Source: Salinimicrobium profundisediminis (GTDB lineage Bacteria; Bacteroidota; Bacteroidia; Flavobacteriales; Flavobacteriaceae). From it: a DNA stretch of 51,889 bases. Under the pieces are notes generated by a model. The model ran no database searches and had not been told where the DNA came from. It saw nothing but the letters and a program-made list of their open reading frames with translations. The DNA is taken from assembly GCF_026241755.1 (NCBI RefSeq), contig NZ_JAPJDA010000028.1, forward strand, positions 1 to 51,889. The letters are read 5' to 3'. The position numbers were made by a program, and so were the translations under genes. Shown here in pieces: positions 24,325-32,933 of the stretch (its first letter is position 1; every line of letters begins with the position of its first letter).

Positions 24325-26424
24325 ATGGCCAAACAATTGAATGTTGCATTAATTGGCAATCCTAATACAGGGAAAACATCAGTATTTAATCAGCTTACCG
24401 GCCTTAACCAGCAGGTAGGAAATTATCCCGGCATCACCGTAGAGAAGAAGGAAGGCTTAAGCAAGCTATCCCGCAATGTAAAAGCGCATATCCTGGACCT
24501 TCCCGGCACCTATAGTCTTAACGCATCTTCGCTCGATGAAAATGTGGTGATTGAACTGCTGCTCAACAAAAATGATAAAGATTATCCCGATGTTGCAGTG
24601 GTGGTAAGCGATGTTGAAAATTTAAAAAGGAACCTGCTGCTTTTCACGCAGATCAAGGATCTGGAAATTCCAACCATCCTGGTCATCAACATGGCCGACA
24701 GGATGAAGCGCAAAGGAATTTCACTGGACATTCCTTTACTCGAAAAAGAATTAAAGACCAAAATTGTTCTTGTAAGTGCAAGAAAACGCACCGGAATAGA
24801 TGAGCTGAAAGAGCACATTATCAATTACCGGCATATTTCTACAGAACCCTGTCTCAACGCGTCTAGGATGGATCCCGAGTATTTTGACAGGTTGCAAAGT
24901 ACATTCCCTAACCAGTCGCTGTACAAGCTTTGGCTGGTAATTACACAGGATGTCAACTTCGGAAATGTAAACAGGAACAGTGCCCCTCTAAGAGAAGATT
25001 TCGTTACCAAAGACGCAAGCACGCTTAAGAGGATGCAGCAAAAGGAAACTATACTGCGCTACCAGTTCATCAACAACGTCCTGAAAAAGGGGATGACCGT
25101 GGATGTTAATGCTGCCAAAGGACTGCGCGCGCAAATGGACAGGGTCTTAACCCACAAGGTTTGGGGTTATGTGATCTTCTTTGCCATTCTCTTATTGATC
25201 TTCCAGGCGATTTACGACTGGTCGAGCTACCCAATGGATTTTATTGATGCGACCTTTGCGAAGCTGAGTGAAGTCACAAGAACGGCAATGCCGCCGGGAC
25301 CGTTTACCGATCTTATAGCCGAAGGAATTATTCCCGGCCTTGGCGGTATCGTAATATTCATTCCTCAAATCGCATTCCTGTTTTTGTTTATCTCCATTTT
25401 GGAAGAAAGCGGATATATGAGCAGGGTAGTCTTTCTAATGGACAGGACCATGCGCCGCTTTGGGCTTAGTGGAAAAAGTGTTGTACCGCTGGTTTCGGGA
25501 ACTGCCTGTGCGATTCCTGCAGTAATGGCCTCCCGGAATATTGAAGACTGGAAAGAAAGGCTTATCACCATTCTTGTTGTGCCATTTACAACCTGTTCGG
25601 CAAGGCTTCCGGTTTACCTCATCATCATTGCCCTTGTAATTCCCGATGAATCATTTATGGGATTCAACCTGCAGGGGTTAACCCTCATGCTCCTATACCT
25701 CCTCGGATTTGGAATGGCCATAGGATCGGCCTGGATACTGCACAAGCTCCTCAAAATAAAAAGCAAATCTTATTTCGTCATTGAAATGCCCAATTACAAA
25801 TTGCCATTGTTAAAGAACGTGGGAATTAATGTGGTGGAAAAAACAAAAGCTTTTGTGTTAGGCGCCGGAAAGATCATCCTTGCTATTTCTATTATCTTAT
25901 GGGTGCTTGCAAGTTATGGCCCGGGAGATAACTTCAGCAATGCAAGAGAGATTGTTGAAACCAAATACAGTGAAACCTACCTGCCCGAAGAAGAGATTGA
26001 CGAATTAGTCGCCTCATATAAACTTCAGCACTCATACATTGGAAACATTGGAAAAGCTATTGAACCGGCGGTTGCTCCTTTAGGATACGACTGGAAAATT
26101 GGTATAGCTATTGTGAGTTCTTTCGCGGCAAGAGAAGTTTTTGTGGGCACCCTCGCCACAATTTACAGCGTGGGCAGTGATGAGGAAGAAACGATTAAGT
26201 CCAGAATGGCATCAGAAACCAACCATATACTGGGAGGCCCGCTCTTCACCTTTGCCAGCGGTGTGAGTTTGCTGTTATTCTACGCCTTTGCCATGCAGTG
26301 CATGAGTACACTGGCAATTGTAAAAAGGGAAACCAACACCTGGAAATGGCCTGTGCTACAGCTGGTGTCTATGACTGTGATAGCCTATGTTGCAGCCTTA
26401 CTGGCCTTTCAGATTTTAAAATAA
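24325..26424 (+). CDS. feoB: FeoB ferrous iron transporter
   Basis: 699 aa, full length. The N-terminal G domain has GNPNTGKTSVFNQLTG (G1), GNYPGITVEK (G2), LDLPGTYSL (G3) and an NMAD-type G4, followed by a GDI-like helical segment. The membrane domain has two Gate motifs: SGTACAIPAVMA with a core Cys, and ASFAAREVFVGTL-like sequence near residue 600. It imports Fe2+ across the inner membrane. It lies between feoA (2 nt upstream) and a Cys-rich peptide gene (4 nt downstream). Confidence 0.97.
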   Translation: MAKQLNVALIGNPNTGKTSVFNQLTGLNQQVGNYPGITVEKKEGLSKLSRNVKAHILDLPGTYSLNASSLDENVVIELLLNKNDKDYPDVAVVVSDVENLKRNLLLFTQIKDLEIPTILVINMADRMKRKGISLDIPLLEKELKTKIVLVSARKRTGIDELKEHIINYRHISTEPCLNASRMDPEYFDRLQSTFPNQSLYKLWLVITQDVNFGNVNRNSAPLREDFVTKDASTLKRMQQKETILRYQFINNVLKKGMTVDVNAAKGLRAQMDRVLTHKVWGYVIFFAILLLIFQAIYDWSSYPMDFIDATFAKLSEVTRTAMPPGPFTDLIAEGIIPGLGGIVIFIPQIAFLFLFISILEESGYMSRVVFLMDRTMRRFGLSGKSVVPLVSGTACAIPAVMASRNIEDWKERLITILVVPFTTCSARLPVYLIIIALVIPDESFMGFNLQGLTLMLLYLLGFGMAIGSAWILHKLLKIKSKSYFVIEMPNYKLPLLKNVGINVVEKTKAFVLGAGKIILAISIILWVLASYGPGDNFSNAREIVETKYSETYLPEEEIDELVASYKLQHSYIGNIGKAIEPAVAPLGYDWKIGIAIVSSFAAREVFVGTLATIYSVGSDEEETIKSRMASETNHILGGPLFTFASGVSLLLFYAFAMQCMSTLAIVKRETNTWKWPVLQLVSMTVIAYVAALLAFQILK

Positions 26425-26428
26425 GACT

Positions 26429-26581
26429 ATGGAATTACTACAGGAAATACTCGTCTTTATCACCTTCACAATAGCTGTTGGCTACATGTTCACCAAATTT
26501 GTATACAAACCGAAATTCATTTTTGGCGGGAAGAAAAAGGCTGATAAAGCCTGTGGCACCGGCTGCGGAAGCTGTCACTAA
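26429..26581 (+). CDS. FeoB-associated Cys-rich membrane peptide
   Basis: 50-aa product (MELLQEILVFITFTIAVGYM...) with one TM helix (about residues 5-24), a basic stretch (KPKFIFGGKKK) and a tail CGTGCGSCH. This is the typical layout of the FeoB-associated Cys-rich membrane family that replaces FeoC in many Bacteroidota and Firmicutes. It starts 4 nt after feoB, hence third gene of the operon. The Cys cluster may bind iron or an Fe-S cluster. The 258 nt after it hold no recognisable feature. Confidence 0.88.
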   Translation: MELLQEILVFITFTIAVGYMFTKFVYKPKFIFGGKKKADKACGTGCGSCH

Positions 26582-26839
26582 TCGATTTACAAAAGTGTGG
26601 CAGGCAACCTGAGACAATAGATCTAAAGGAAAATCTCTGTAGTAGTTTCAGCTGAAGGATCAGTTTTTCCAAAGCCTTTATTTATATTGGCACGAGCCTG
26701 TCGCCCCATATCATTACACCTTCTTTATACTATCCACCAGCTCTGTAATTGCCCATAAGGGTTGAACCTCATAGAGTAAGATGCAGGTATCTCTGTAATT
26801 ATACCTGTCAACCAAAAAGACTCTATCAGGATCAGCATT

Positions 26840-27661
26840 TTAGCTCAAACCGACGTCAAGGGTCATCATCACCATAAATCCGCCAATAAACCCCAGGGTA
26901 GCAATATCGGTGTACCGGTCCTGTTGAGATTCGGGTATTACTTCTTCCACCACCACAAAGATCATCGCACCGGCTGCAAAACAAAGTGCATAAGGCAAAA
27001 TTGGCTCAAAGGTCATTACTGCCCAGGCCCCCAGCACTGCTGCCACCGGCTCAACAATAGCCGAAAGCTGCCCGTAATTCCAGCTCTTCCAACGGCTCAT
27101 GCCCTGCCCTCTTAGCGGCGTGGCCACAGCAAAACCTTCAGGGAAATTCTGTAAGCCAATGCCCACTGCCAAAGCTACCGCACCACCTATGCTGGCTCCT
27201 TCAAGCCCCATTGCAGCACCACCAAATAGCACCCCTATGGCAAGACCTTCAGGAATGTTGTGCAGGGTTATTGCCAGGGTAAGCAGTACAGATTTGTGCC
27301 ATGGCGTTTTCACGCCTTCCTTGTCGGCCATTCTAAAATTAACGTGCAGGTGGGGCAACACCTTATCCATACCAAAAATGAATAGCGCTCCCAGGCCAAA
27401 ACCTACCACTGCTGGGACTACTTTTTCAAAGCCTTCGCCTTTACTCATCTCAATTCCCGGTGCAAGAAGGCTCCAAAAACTTGCCGCTACCATTACTCCA
27501 CCTGTAAAACCCAGCATACCATCAAAGAGCGCACGATTCATTGTCTTAAAGAAAAACACAAAAGAGGCCCCCAGCGCAGTGAGACCCCAGGTGAATAAAG
27601 TGGCCAAGAAAGCAGCCATTACTGGATCTAAAGTTTCAAAATATGCAATTATTTCATCCAT
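26840..27661 (-). CDS. ZIP family divalent metal transporter
   Basis: 273 aa with about eight TM segments. The binuclear metal site is visible as HNIPEG (TM4) and QNFPEG (TM5), plus VVEEVIPE in a later helix. A short His-containing loop (LPHLHVNF) lies after TM3. It imports Zn2+, Fe2+ or Mn2+ along the gradient (GufA/ZupT-like). Its ATG overlaps the regulator stop (TAATG), so it is translated with the DtxR/MntR-type regulator and is probably part of its regulon. Confidence 0.93.
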   Translation of the reverse strand: MDEIIAYFETLDPVMAAFLATLFTWGLTALGASFVFFFKTMNRALFDGMLGFTGGVMVAASFWSLLAPGIEMSKGEGFEKVVPAVVGFGLGALFIFGMDKVLPHLHVNFRMADKEGVKTPWHKSVLLTLAITLHNIPEGLAIGVLFGGAAMGLEGASIGGAVALAVGIGLQNFPEGFAVATPLRGQGMSRWKSWNYGQLSAIVEPVAAVLGAWAVMTFEPILPYALCFAAGAMIFVVVEEVIPESQQDRYTDIATLGFIGGFMVMMTLDVGLS

Positions 27662-28320
27662 TACTCCACAGGTTTTACAAATAAATTGTTTGAAATGCTC
27701 TTAGAAACATGCAGGTCTTCATCATTGATCTTTATGAACAGGGACTCATCATAAGCTTCCCGGTGTACAACTGTGACCGATTTGCCAAGAGCAATATTAT
27801 TTTTATCAAGGTATTGAAGGAATTCGGTAGAGGAATCTTTTACGCCCACACATATACCCGATTCTCCTTCCTCAAGGTCGGCCAACAGCACCTTATTCGC
27901 AATTCTGAAGTTACCTTCGGCATCGGGAATGGGATCGCCATGTGGATCTCTCTTCGGAAATTCCAGGAATTTATCGAGTTCTTGAGTAAGTTTTTCAGAT
28001 TTGATGTGTTCAAGCTGTTCAGCAATGTCGTGTACCTCATCCCAGCTGAAGTTTAATTTCTCCACCAGGAAAACCTCCCAGAGCCGGTGTTTACGAATCA
28101 CTTCAACGGCTGCCTTGTGACCCTTATCGCTCAGCTGCACACCCTGGTACTTTCGGTATTTCACCAGTTTCTTCTCAGAGAGTTTCTTCAGCATATCGGT
28201 GACCGAAGAAGCTTTGGTCTCCATTTCCCCGGCCAATGCGTTAGTACTCACCCCGCCCGAATTAATTTTTTCGAGATGAAAAATGGTTTTTAAATAATTC
28301 TCTTCAGAAAGACTAAACAT
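27661..28320 (-). CDS. DtxR/MntR-family metal-dependent transcriptional repressor
   Basis: 219 aa from ATG 28320, beginning MFSLSEENYLKTIFHLEK. Winged-helix domain (1-70: NALAGEMETKASSVTDMLKKL is the HTH), metal-binding dimer domain (70-140: HRLWEVFLVEKLNFSWDEVH, AEQLEH, DPHGDPIP), and a C-terminal SH3-like FeoA domain (about 150-219). The longer frame (to 28374) would include the -7 box TAGTTTTG at 28344-28351, so the shorter start is preferred. It lies divergent to a TonB receptor across a strong DtxR-like inverted repeat and probably represses both itself plus the ZIP gene, and the receptor. Confidence 0.93.
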   Translation of the reverse strand: MFSLSEENYLKTIFHLEKINSGGVSTNALAGEMETKASSVTDMLKKLSEKKLVKYRKYQGVQLSDKGHKAAVEVIRKHRLWEVFLVEKLNFSWDEVHDIAEQLEHIKSEKLTQELDKFLEFPKRDPHGDPIPDAEGNFRIANKVLLADLEEGESGICVGVKDSSTEFLQYLDKNNIALGKSVTVVHREAYDESLFIKINDEDLHVSKSISNNLFVKPVE

Positions 28321-28343
28321 AAAAGCGATGTTTTTTCGTGTAT

Positions 28344-28374
28344 CAAAACTACATTTTTTATTCATCATAAACAA
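28344..28374 (-). promoter_or_regulatory. Promoter of the DtxR-type regulator: TTG-N20-TAGTTTTG
   Basis: Minus-strand -33 TTG (28372-28374) and -7 TAGTTTTG (28344-28351) with a 20-nt spacer, a textbook Bacteroidota sigma promoter. The -33 element lies inside the inverted repeat, predicting autorepression. Confidence 0.75.
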
Positions 28375-28402
28375 TTTTTAGCCTTACCTAAAAATTGTTT
28401 AT
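28367..28402. promoter_or_regulatory. DtxR/IdeR-like operator between the regulator and TonB receptor
   Basis: Perfect 15-bp arms ATAAACAATTTTTAG and CTAAAAATTGTTTAT around the 6-nt centre CCTTAC. Read on the minus strand the core is TTAGGTAAGGCTAA, close to the DtxR/IdeR consensus. It covers the regulator's -33 and touches the receptor's -7 box. Confidence 0.85.
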
Positions 28403-28409
28403 AGATTTG
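28402..28409 (+). promoter_or_regulatory. -7 box TAGATTTG of the TonB receptor gene
   Basis: Exact TAnnTTTG match beginning at the last base of the operator and 14 nt before ATG 28424. Confidence 0.6.
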
Positions 28410-28423
28410 CAGAAAACATACTG

Positions 28424-30713
28424 ATGAAAACACTTTTCTCCCTACCCCTTTTTCTATCCTGCTTGAGCTTTTACAGTCAAACTGCAGAAATCACCGGCGT
28501 GGTAACTTATAAAGGTGACCCTGTGCCCCCTCGTTAATGTTTATCTTGAAGGCACCACAATTGGCACCACGACCAACAACAAGGGCGAATTTTTTATGAA
28601 AGCTCCCTTAGGTCACCATGAAATTATCTTACAGGCCATAGGCTTTAAGACTGTACAAAAACATCTTGATGTACTAAACCATGACCCTCAAAAACTGAAT
28701 TTTTCCCTGCAGGAAGATGTTACCGGTTTAGACCAGGTTGTGATCTCAGCCAGCCGCAACGGGCAGCTTAGACATACCGCACCCGTCATAGTCTCTGTAA
28801 CTTCTGAAAAAGAATTTAATGCTATCCAGTCTATCAGCCTTAGTGACGGACTCAATTTTCAGCCGGGGCTAAGAATGGAAACCAATTGCCAGAACTGCGG
28901 TTTTTCACAGGTACGAATGAATGGTCTTGACGGGGCATATTCGCAGATCCTCATTGACAGCCGCCCCGTCTTTAGCGCCCTTAACGGTGTCTACGGGCTT
29001 GATCAAATCCCGGCCAATTCTATTGAAAGAATTGAAGTGGTGCGAGGCGGAGGATCGGCACTTTATGGCTCAAATGCCATTGCCGGCACCATAAATATTA
29101 TCACTAAAATTCCTACGGAAAATTATTATGAAATAGCCGGAAACCTTGCCGCCATTAACGCCGAAGCCGGCGACAGGGCTATTACCATGAATACTACGGT
29201 TCTTTCTGAAAACTACAACGCCGGGCTCAATGCCTACGGAATGTTTAGGGATCGCAATCCTTATGACCATAATGAAGACGGATATACCGAACTTACTACC
29301 GTTGAGAATAAAACCTTCGGATTTAAATCATTTTACACGCCGAATGACCGCAGCAGGCTAAGTCTTGATTTTCACACCACTCACGAATTCCGTCGCGGCG
29401 GCAATAAATTGCATCTTCAGCCTTTTGAAGCAGATATTTCCGAGCAGATTTCAAGTGAAGTGCTTGGAGGAGGGCTTACTTACGCGGCTTCTTCCAGGAG
29501 CAGGGACATTAGATATTCTGTTTACGCTACTACCCAACTTTCCAAAAATGACAATTTTTATGGGGGCCAGAGAGAAACTTCCGAAGAAAGCCTGAAGGGC
29601 TACGGCAATTCCATGGACAACACTTACCTGCTGGGAACACAATTTTCTTTTGATCAGGAGAATTTCCTTGGCTCACCCGCCACTTTCACTACTGGATTTG
29701 AATTCAAGAACAACCTCATGCGAGACCGCAAGCCCGGTTATAATGCGCACATCAATCAAAACCTGAACATTCTTGGCATCTACGCACAACAGGAATGGCA
29801 GGCGACCGGCAAATTTAAAATCCTGGGTGGCCTGCGTGCCGATTTTCACAACGCAACCGATGAAAATGTGGTGTTCAACCCACGAATAAATCTATTATTT
29901 TCTGAAAGTGAACATTTACAATTCCGGGCCAGCTACGCCAGGGGTTTTAGGGCGCCACAGGTTTTTACTGAAGATATTCACGCCAGGATCGGTGCAGGAG
30001 AAGTGAGCCTGGTCACATTTGCCGATGATCTTCAATCAGAAACCTCACATAGTTACCTGGCTTCCGCAGAATGGAACAAAACCACATTAGATGAAAATTA
30101 CCGGCTCACGCTCGAAGCTTTTTACACCCGGCTACAAGACCCGTTTATTCTGGAGCGCATTTCTGAAACCACTTTCGAGAAAAGCAACGGCGAAGGGGCC
30201 AATGTTTACGGAATAAATCTTGATGTGGTTGTGGCTCCAAATGAAAACTGGATCTTGCAAATGGGCGGCACGCTTCAAAGATCCAAATACGATTTTCCTG
30301 TCCAATTTAGTAATGATCCTTCTGTACCTCTCAAAAATGCCAAAAATTTCTTTAAATCGCCTAATCTCTACGGAAATTTCATTCTTACGTATGCGCCTGT
30401 AAAGCAGTGGCAAAATAATATTTCAGGAGTCTATACAGGCAGCATGTATGTGCCTCACCTCGCAGGTTATATTGAAAATGATCGTCTTGAAAAAACTGAA
30501 GGCTTTATGGAGATCAACCTGAAAACTGCATATATCTTTAAATTATCTGAAGAATTTCAGCTTGAAGTAAATGCAGGGCTTCAGAATATATTTAACGAAT
30601 ACCAGCAGGATTTTGACCAGGGAATTGAACGGGATGCGAATTACGTCTACGGCCCCACCCGGCCCCGAACGATTTTCGTGGGATTAAAAATAGGAAACAG
30701 GCTGCTGCAGTAA
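28424..30713 (+). CDS. TonB-dependent outer-membrane receptor, interrupted by a one-base frameshift near the start
   Basis: ATG 28424 opens a signal peptide (MKTLFSLPLFLSCLSFYSQ) and the start of a CarboxypepD_reg-like domain (ITGVVTYKGDPVP), but stops at 28535. The rest continues in the +1 frame from about 28526 (LVNVYLEGTTIGTTTNNKGEF). Removing one base from the C5 run at 28526-28530 restores a single protein of about 762 aa. The plug domain has NCQNCGFSQVRMNGLDG, DSRPVFSALNGVYGLDQIP and EVVRGGGSALYGSNAIAGTI; the barrel ends with an aromatic strand. It should import a chelated metal, heme or cobalamin, and the DtxR-like operator argues for metal. Sequencing error, true mutation or phase variation are all possible. 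Confidence 0.88.
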
Positions 30714-30716
30714 ATA

Positions 30717-31442
30717 TTAAAAGCCTCTTCCCTTCTGTATTTGCTCATAAGCTTCCTGCACCTTTCGGAATTTTTCTTCGGCGCCCTTGATGTAGGCTTC
30801 ATCCATATGCTGAATCTTGTCGGGGTGATATTTCTTGGCCATTGTTCTAAAGGCCTTTTTCACCTCGGCATCGGTTGCCGATTTATCGATCTCCAGAATT
30901 TTGTATGCATTATCGGTAGTTTTGAAGAACATGGCATAAAGACTCTCAAAATCTTTCGCCCCAATTCTCAAATGCCCGGCAATCTGTCTTATTTTTCCGG
31001 CTTCGGCCTGGCTCACATTGCCATCGGCGTTGGCTATACTAAACAAAAAGTGAACTATTTGTAAACGCGCCGCATACTGTGTACGGGCTGCTAAAAATGC
31101 AGAAATCCGCCTCTCGTCGAGTTCACGATCTTTTACAACCTCGTTAAAAGTGCGAAAAACGGCATTTGCACGATCTTTTCCGTAAGCCTGGACAAAGTAA
31201 TTGCGCACATAATCCATCTCTTTCTGGCTCACCTGCCCGTCGGCCTTGATTACAATAGCCGACAGGGTTAAGAGATGAAGTTCAAAATCTCCGGGGGTTA
31301 CACGCTCCTCTTCATTCGAAATTGTGAATCCGCCTTTGCGGTTGGTAAGAGCATCTATAAGGCTTCCTATAATAAATCCGAGGATGGCTCCACGAATACC
31401 ATAAAACATAAAACCGACAAAAGCGGCAAACCATTTGATCAT
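30717..31442 (-). CDS. TerB-like plus DnaJ-domain protein (DjlA-type co-chaperone)
   Basis: 241 aa from ATG 31442. A short glycine-rich hydrophobic N-terminus (WFAAFVGFMFYGIRGAILGF) can anchor it in the membrane. The centre is a TerB-like helical domain (about 60-165), and the C-terminus is a J domain (about 175-241) with HPDK. The same layout is found in E. coli DjlA, which stimulates DnaK at the membrane. I prefer the shorter start because the longer frame (to 31472) extends towards the TATCTTTG box. It converges on the TonB receptor gene with a 3-nt gap. Confidence 0.88.
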   Translation of the reverse strand: MIKWFAAFVGFMFYGIRGAILGFIIGSLIDALTNRKGGFTISNEEERVTPGDFELHLLTLSAIVIKADGQVSQKEMDYVRNYFVQAYGKDRANAVFRTFNEVVKDRELDERRISAFLAARTQYAARLQIVHFLFSIANADGNVSQAEAGKIRQIAGHLRIGAKDFESLYAMFFKTTDNAYKILEIDKSATDAEVKKAFRTMAKKYHPDKIQHMDEAYIKGAEEKFRKVQEAYEQIQKGRGF

Positions 31443-31460
31443 TAGGGTACTTTTGGGCTG

Positions 31461-31468
31461 CAAAGATA
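31461..31468 (-). promoter_or_regulatory. -7 box TATCTTTG of the TerB/DnaJ gene
   Basis: Exact TAnnTTTG match on the minus strand, 18 nt before ATG 31442. Confidence 0.5.
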
Positions 31469-31549
31469 ACATTTTACAACTTCTTTCTTTTAGCAGAGCA
31501 GCTTGCGAGGCTTTAACTTTCGAAAATTTATGCTCTTACTTTTATTTGG

Positions 31550-31557
31550 TATCTTTG
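31550..31557 (+). promoter_or_regulatory. -7 box TATCTTTG of the bacilliredoxin gene
   Basis: Exact TAnnTTTG match, 32 nt before the ATG. Confidence 0.5.
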
Positions 31558-31589
31558 TGTCTTTAGTTTTAACGAAAAAAAATTGATAT

Positions 31590-32000
31590 ATGTATCCACC
31601 CGAATTAGTTAAGCCAATGCGTGAGGATCTCACCAGTGTTGGGTTTGAAGAATTACATACAGTAGAGCAGGTTGATGAGGCAATTGCCAGAAAAGGTACT
31701 ACCCTGGTGGTGGTGAATTCTGTTTGCGGTTGCGCCGCGGCAAATGCCCGTCCTGCAGCAAGAATAAGCTTGCAAAACAGCAAGAGACCAGACAATTTGG
31801 TCACTGTTTTTGCAGGAGTAGACCGTGAAGCTACAGAAAAGGCCCGCGATTATATGGTACCGTTCCCTCCATCTTCACCTTCTATGGCTTTGTTTAGAGA
31901 TGGCGAATTGGTGCACATGCTGGAGCGTCATCACATTGAAGGTCGCCCTGCCGAACTTATCGCTGATAATCTTACTGAAGCTTACAACGAATTCTGCTAA
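31590..32000 (+). CDS. BrxA/BrxB family bacilliredoxin
   Basis: 136 aa, full-length single-domain thioredoxin-fold protein of the YphP/YqiW (DUF1094) family. MYPPELVKPMREDL at the N-terminus and the CGC active site in VVNSVCGCAAANARP are diagnostic. Family members remove bacillithiol from thiolated proteins or act as general disulfide reductases. No bacillithiol synthesis genes are in this window, so the low-molecular-weight thiol is unknown. It ends with a strong terminator built on the dispersed palindrome. Confidence 0.93.
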   Translation: MYPPELVKPMREDLTSVGFEELHTVEQVDEAIARKGTTLVVVNSVCGCAAANARPAARISLQNSKRPDNLVTVFAGVDREATEKARDYMVPFPPSSPSMALFRDGELVHMLERHHIEGRPAELIADNLTEAYNEFC

Positions 32001-32025
32001 GAACTGTTAGCTACTGAAAGTACAG

Positions 32026-32059
32026 CCTGTCAAAAATGTCATTTTTGACAGGTTTTTTT
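32026..32059 (+). terminator. Terminator formed from an extended dispersed palindrome
   Basis: The palindrome at 32031-32047 is extended on both sides by CCTGT/ACAGG, giving perfect 13-bp arms around a single central T and followed by seven T residues. It lies 26 nt after the bacilliredoxin stop. Confidence 0.75.
32031..32047. repeat. Dispersed palindrome core within a terminator
   Basis: Perfect CAAAAATG-T-CATTTTTG. This copy shows that the repeat can be part of a transcription terminator. Confidence 0.88.
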
Positions 32060-32171
32060 GTGCCATTACCTGAAGTACAACAAATATCCTGAAATAATCC
32101 ATGCTGCCTGAATTCTGTTTTGCACGGCAGGAATTAAATGCAGAAATTGCAGCCTTTGCAAGCAAGTGAAA

Positions 32172-32912
32172 ATGAAAACTTTCAAAAAGATCCTTTCCTA
32201 CCCGCTGTCGGTAGTTTTTTACACCTTCTTTTTTCTCAACCTGCTGGTATTCCACCTCATACAATGGTTATGTTTTAACCTGGGAGGATATCAGCCCCAC
32301 AAAAAGAGCGTTGACATCTTTAATTTCTTTTTGCTGCGCTGCCTCAATGTTCTTGGCACCCGCTTCAGCATAGAGAATGAATATAACCTGCCTACAGACA
32401 GACCGTGTATCTTCGTGGCAAACCACCAGGGTATGTACGATATTCCGCCTATCATCTGGCATTTCAGGAAACATCATCCCAAATTTGTGAGTAAGAAAGA
32501 GCTGGGCAGGGGGATTCCGAGTATCTCCTATAACCTTCGTCACGGCGGAAATCTTCTTATAGACCGAAAAAATGGTCGCGAGGCTCTGGTAAAAATGAGC
32601 AAATTTGCCGATTACCTCAACCAGAATAATAGATCGGCAGTTATTTTTCCTGAAGGAACCCGCAGCCGCACCGGGGCTCCCAAAAAATTTGCCGTCCAGG
32701 GTTTGCAGCTGCTCATCAAAAAAATGCCTGAAGCCGTTATTGTGCCCATTACCATCAACAACAGCTGGAAATTGTTTCGCTACGGAAGCTTTCCCATGGG
32801 CATAGGCGTTCACCTCAAGCTTAAGGTTCACGAACCGGTTTCAGCAAAATCAGATACTCCCGATGCCCTTGTGGCCCAGGTTGAACGCAGCATTACCGCC
32901 GACATCATCTAA
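32172..32912 (+). CDS. 1-acyl-sn-glycerol-3-phosphate acyltransferase (PlsC-like)
   Basis: 246 aa from ATG 32172; an in-frame GTG at 32166 adds two residues. One N-terminal membrane helix (about 10-38), then the acyltransferase domain: VANHQGMYD carries the HX4D catalytic motif, and IFPEGTRSRTG is the glycerol-phosphate binding motif. It should transfer the second fatty acid to lysophosphatidic acid in phospholipid synthesis at the inner membrane. The stop codon is the first part of a palindrome copy, and the HD gene starts 21 nt later. Confidence 0.92.
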   Translation: MKTFKKILSYPLSVVFYTFFFLNLLVFHLIQWLCFNLGGYQPHKKSVDIFNFFLLRCLNVLGTRFSIENEYNLPTDRPCIFVANHQGMYDIPPIIWHFRKHHPKFVSKKELGRGIPSISYNLRHGGNLLIDRKNGREALVKMSKFADYLNQNNRSAVIFPEGTRSRTGAPKKFAVQGLQLLIKKMPEAVIVPITINNSWKLFRYGSFPMGIGVHLKLKVHEPVSAKSDTPDALVAQVERSITADII

Positions 32913-32926
32913 AAATGCCATTTTTA
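32910..32926. repeat. Dispersed palindrome overlapping a stop codon
   Basis: TAAAAATG-C-CATTTTTA: core identical, outer base pair T/A instead of C/G, because the first three bases are the acyltransferase TAA. Confidence 0.75.
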
Positions 32927-32933
32927 ACACCTT

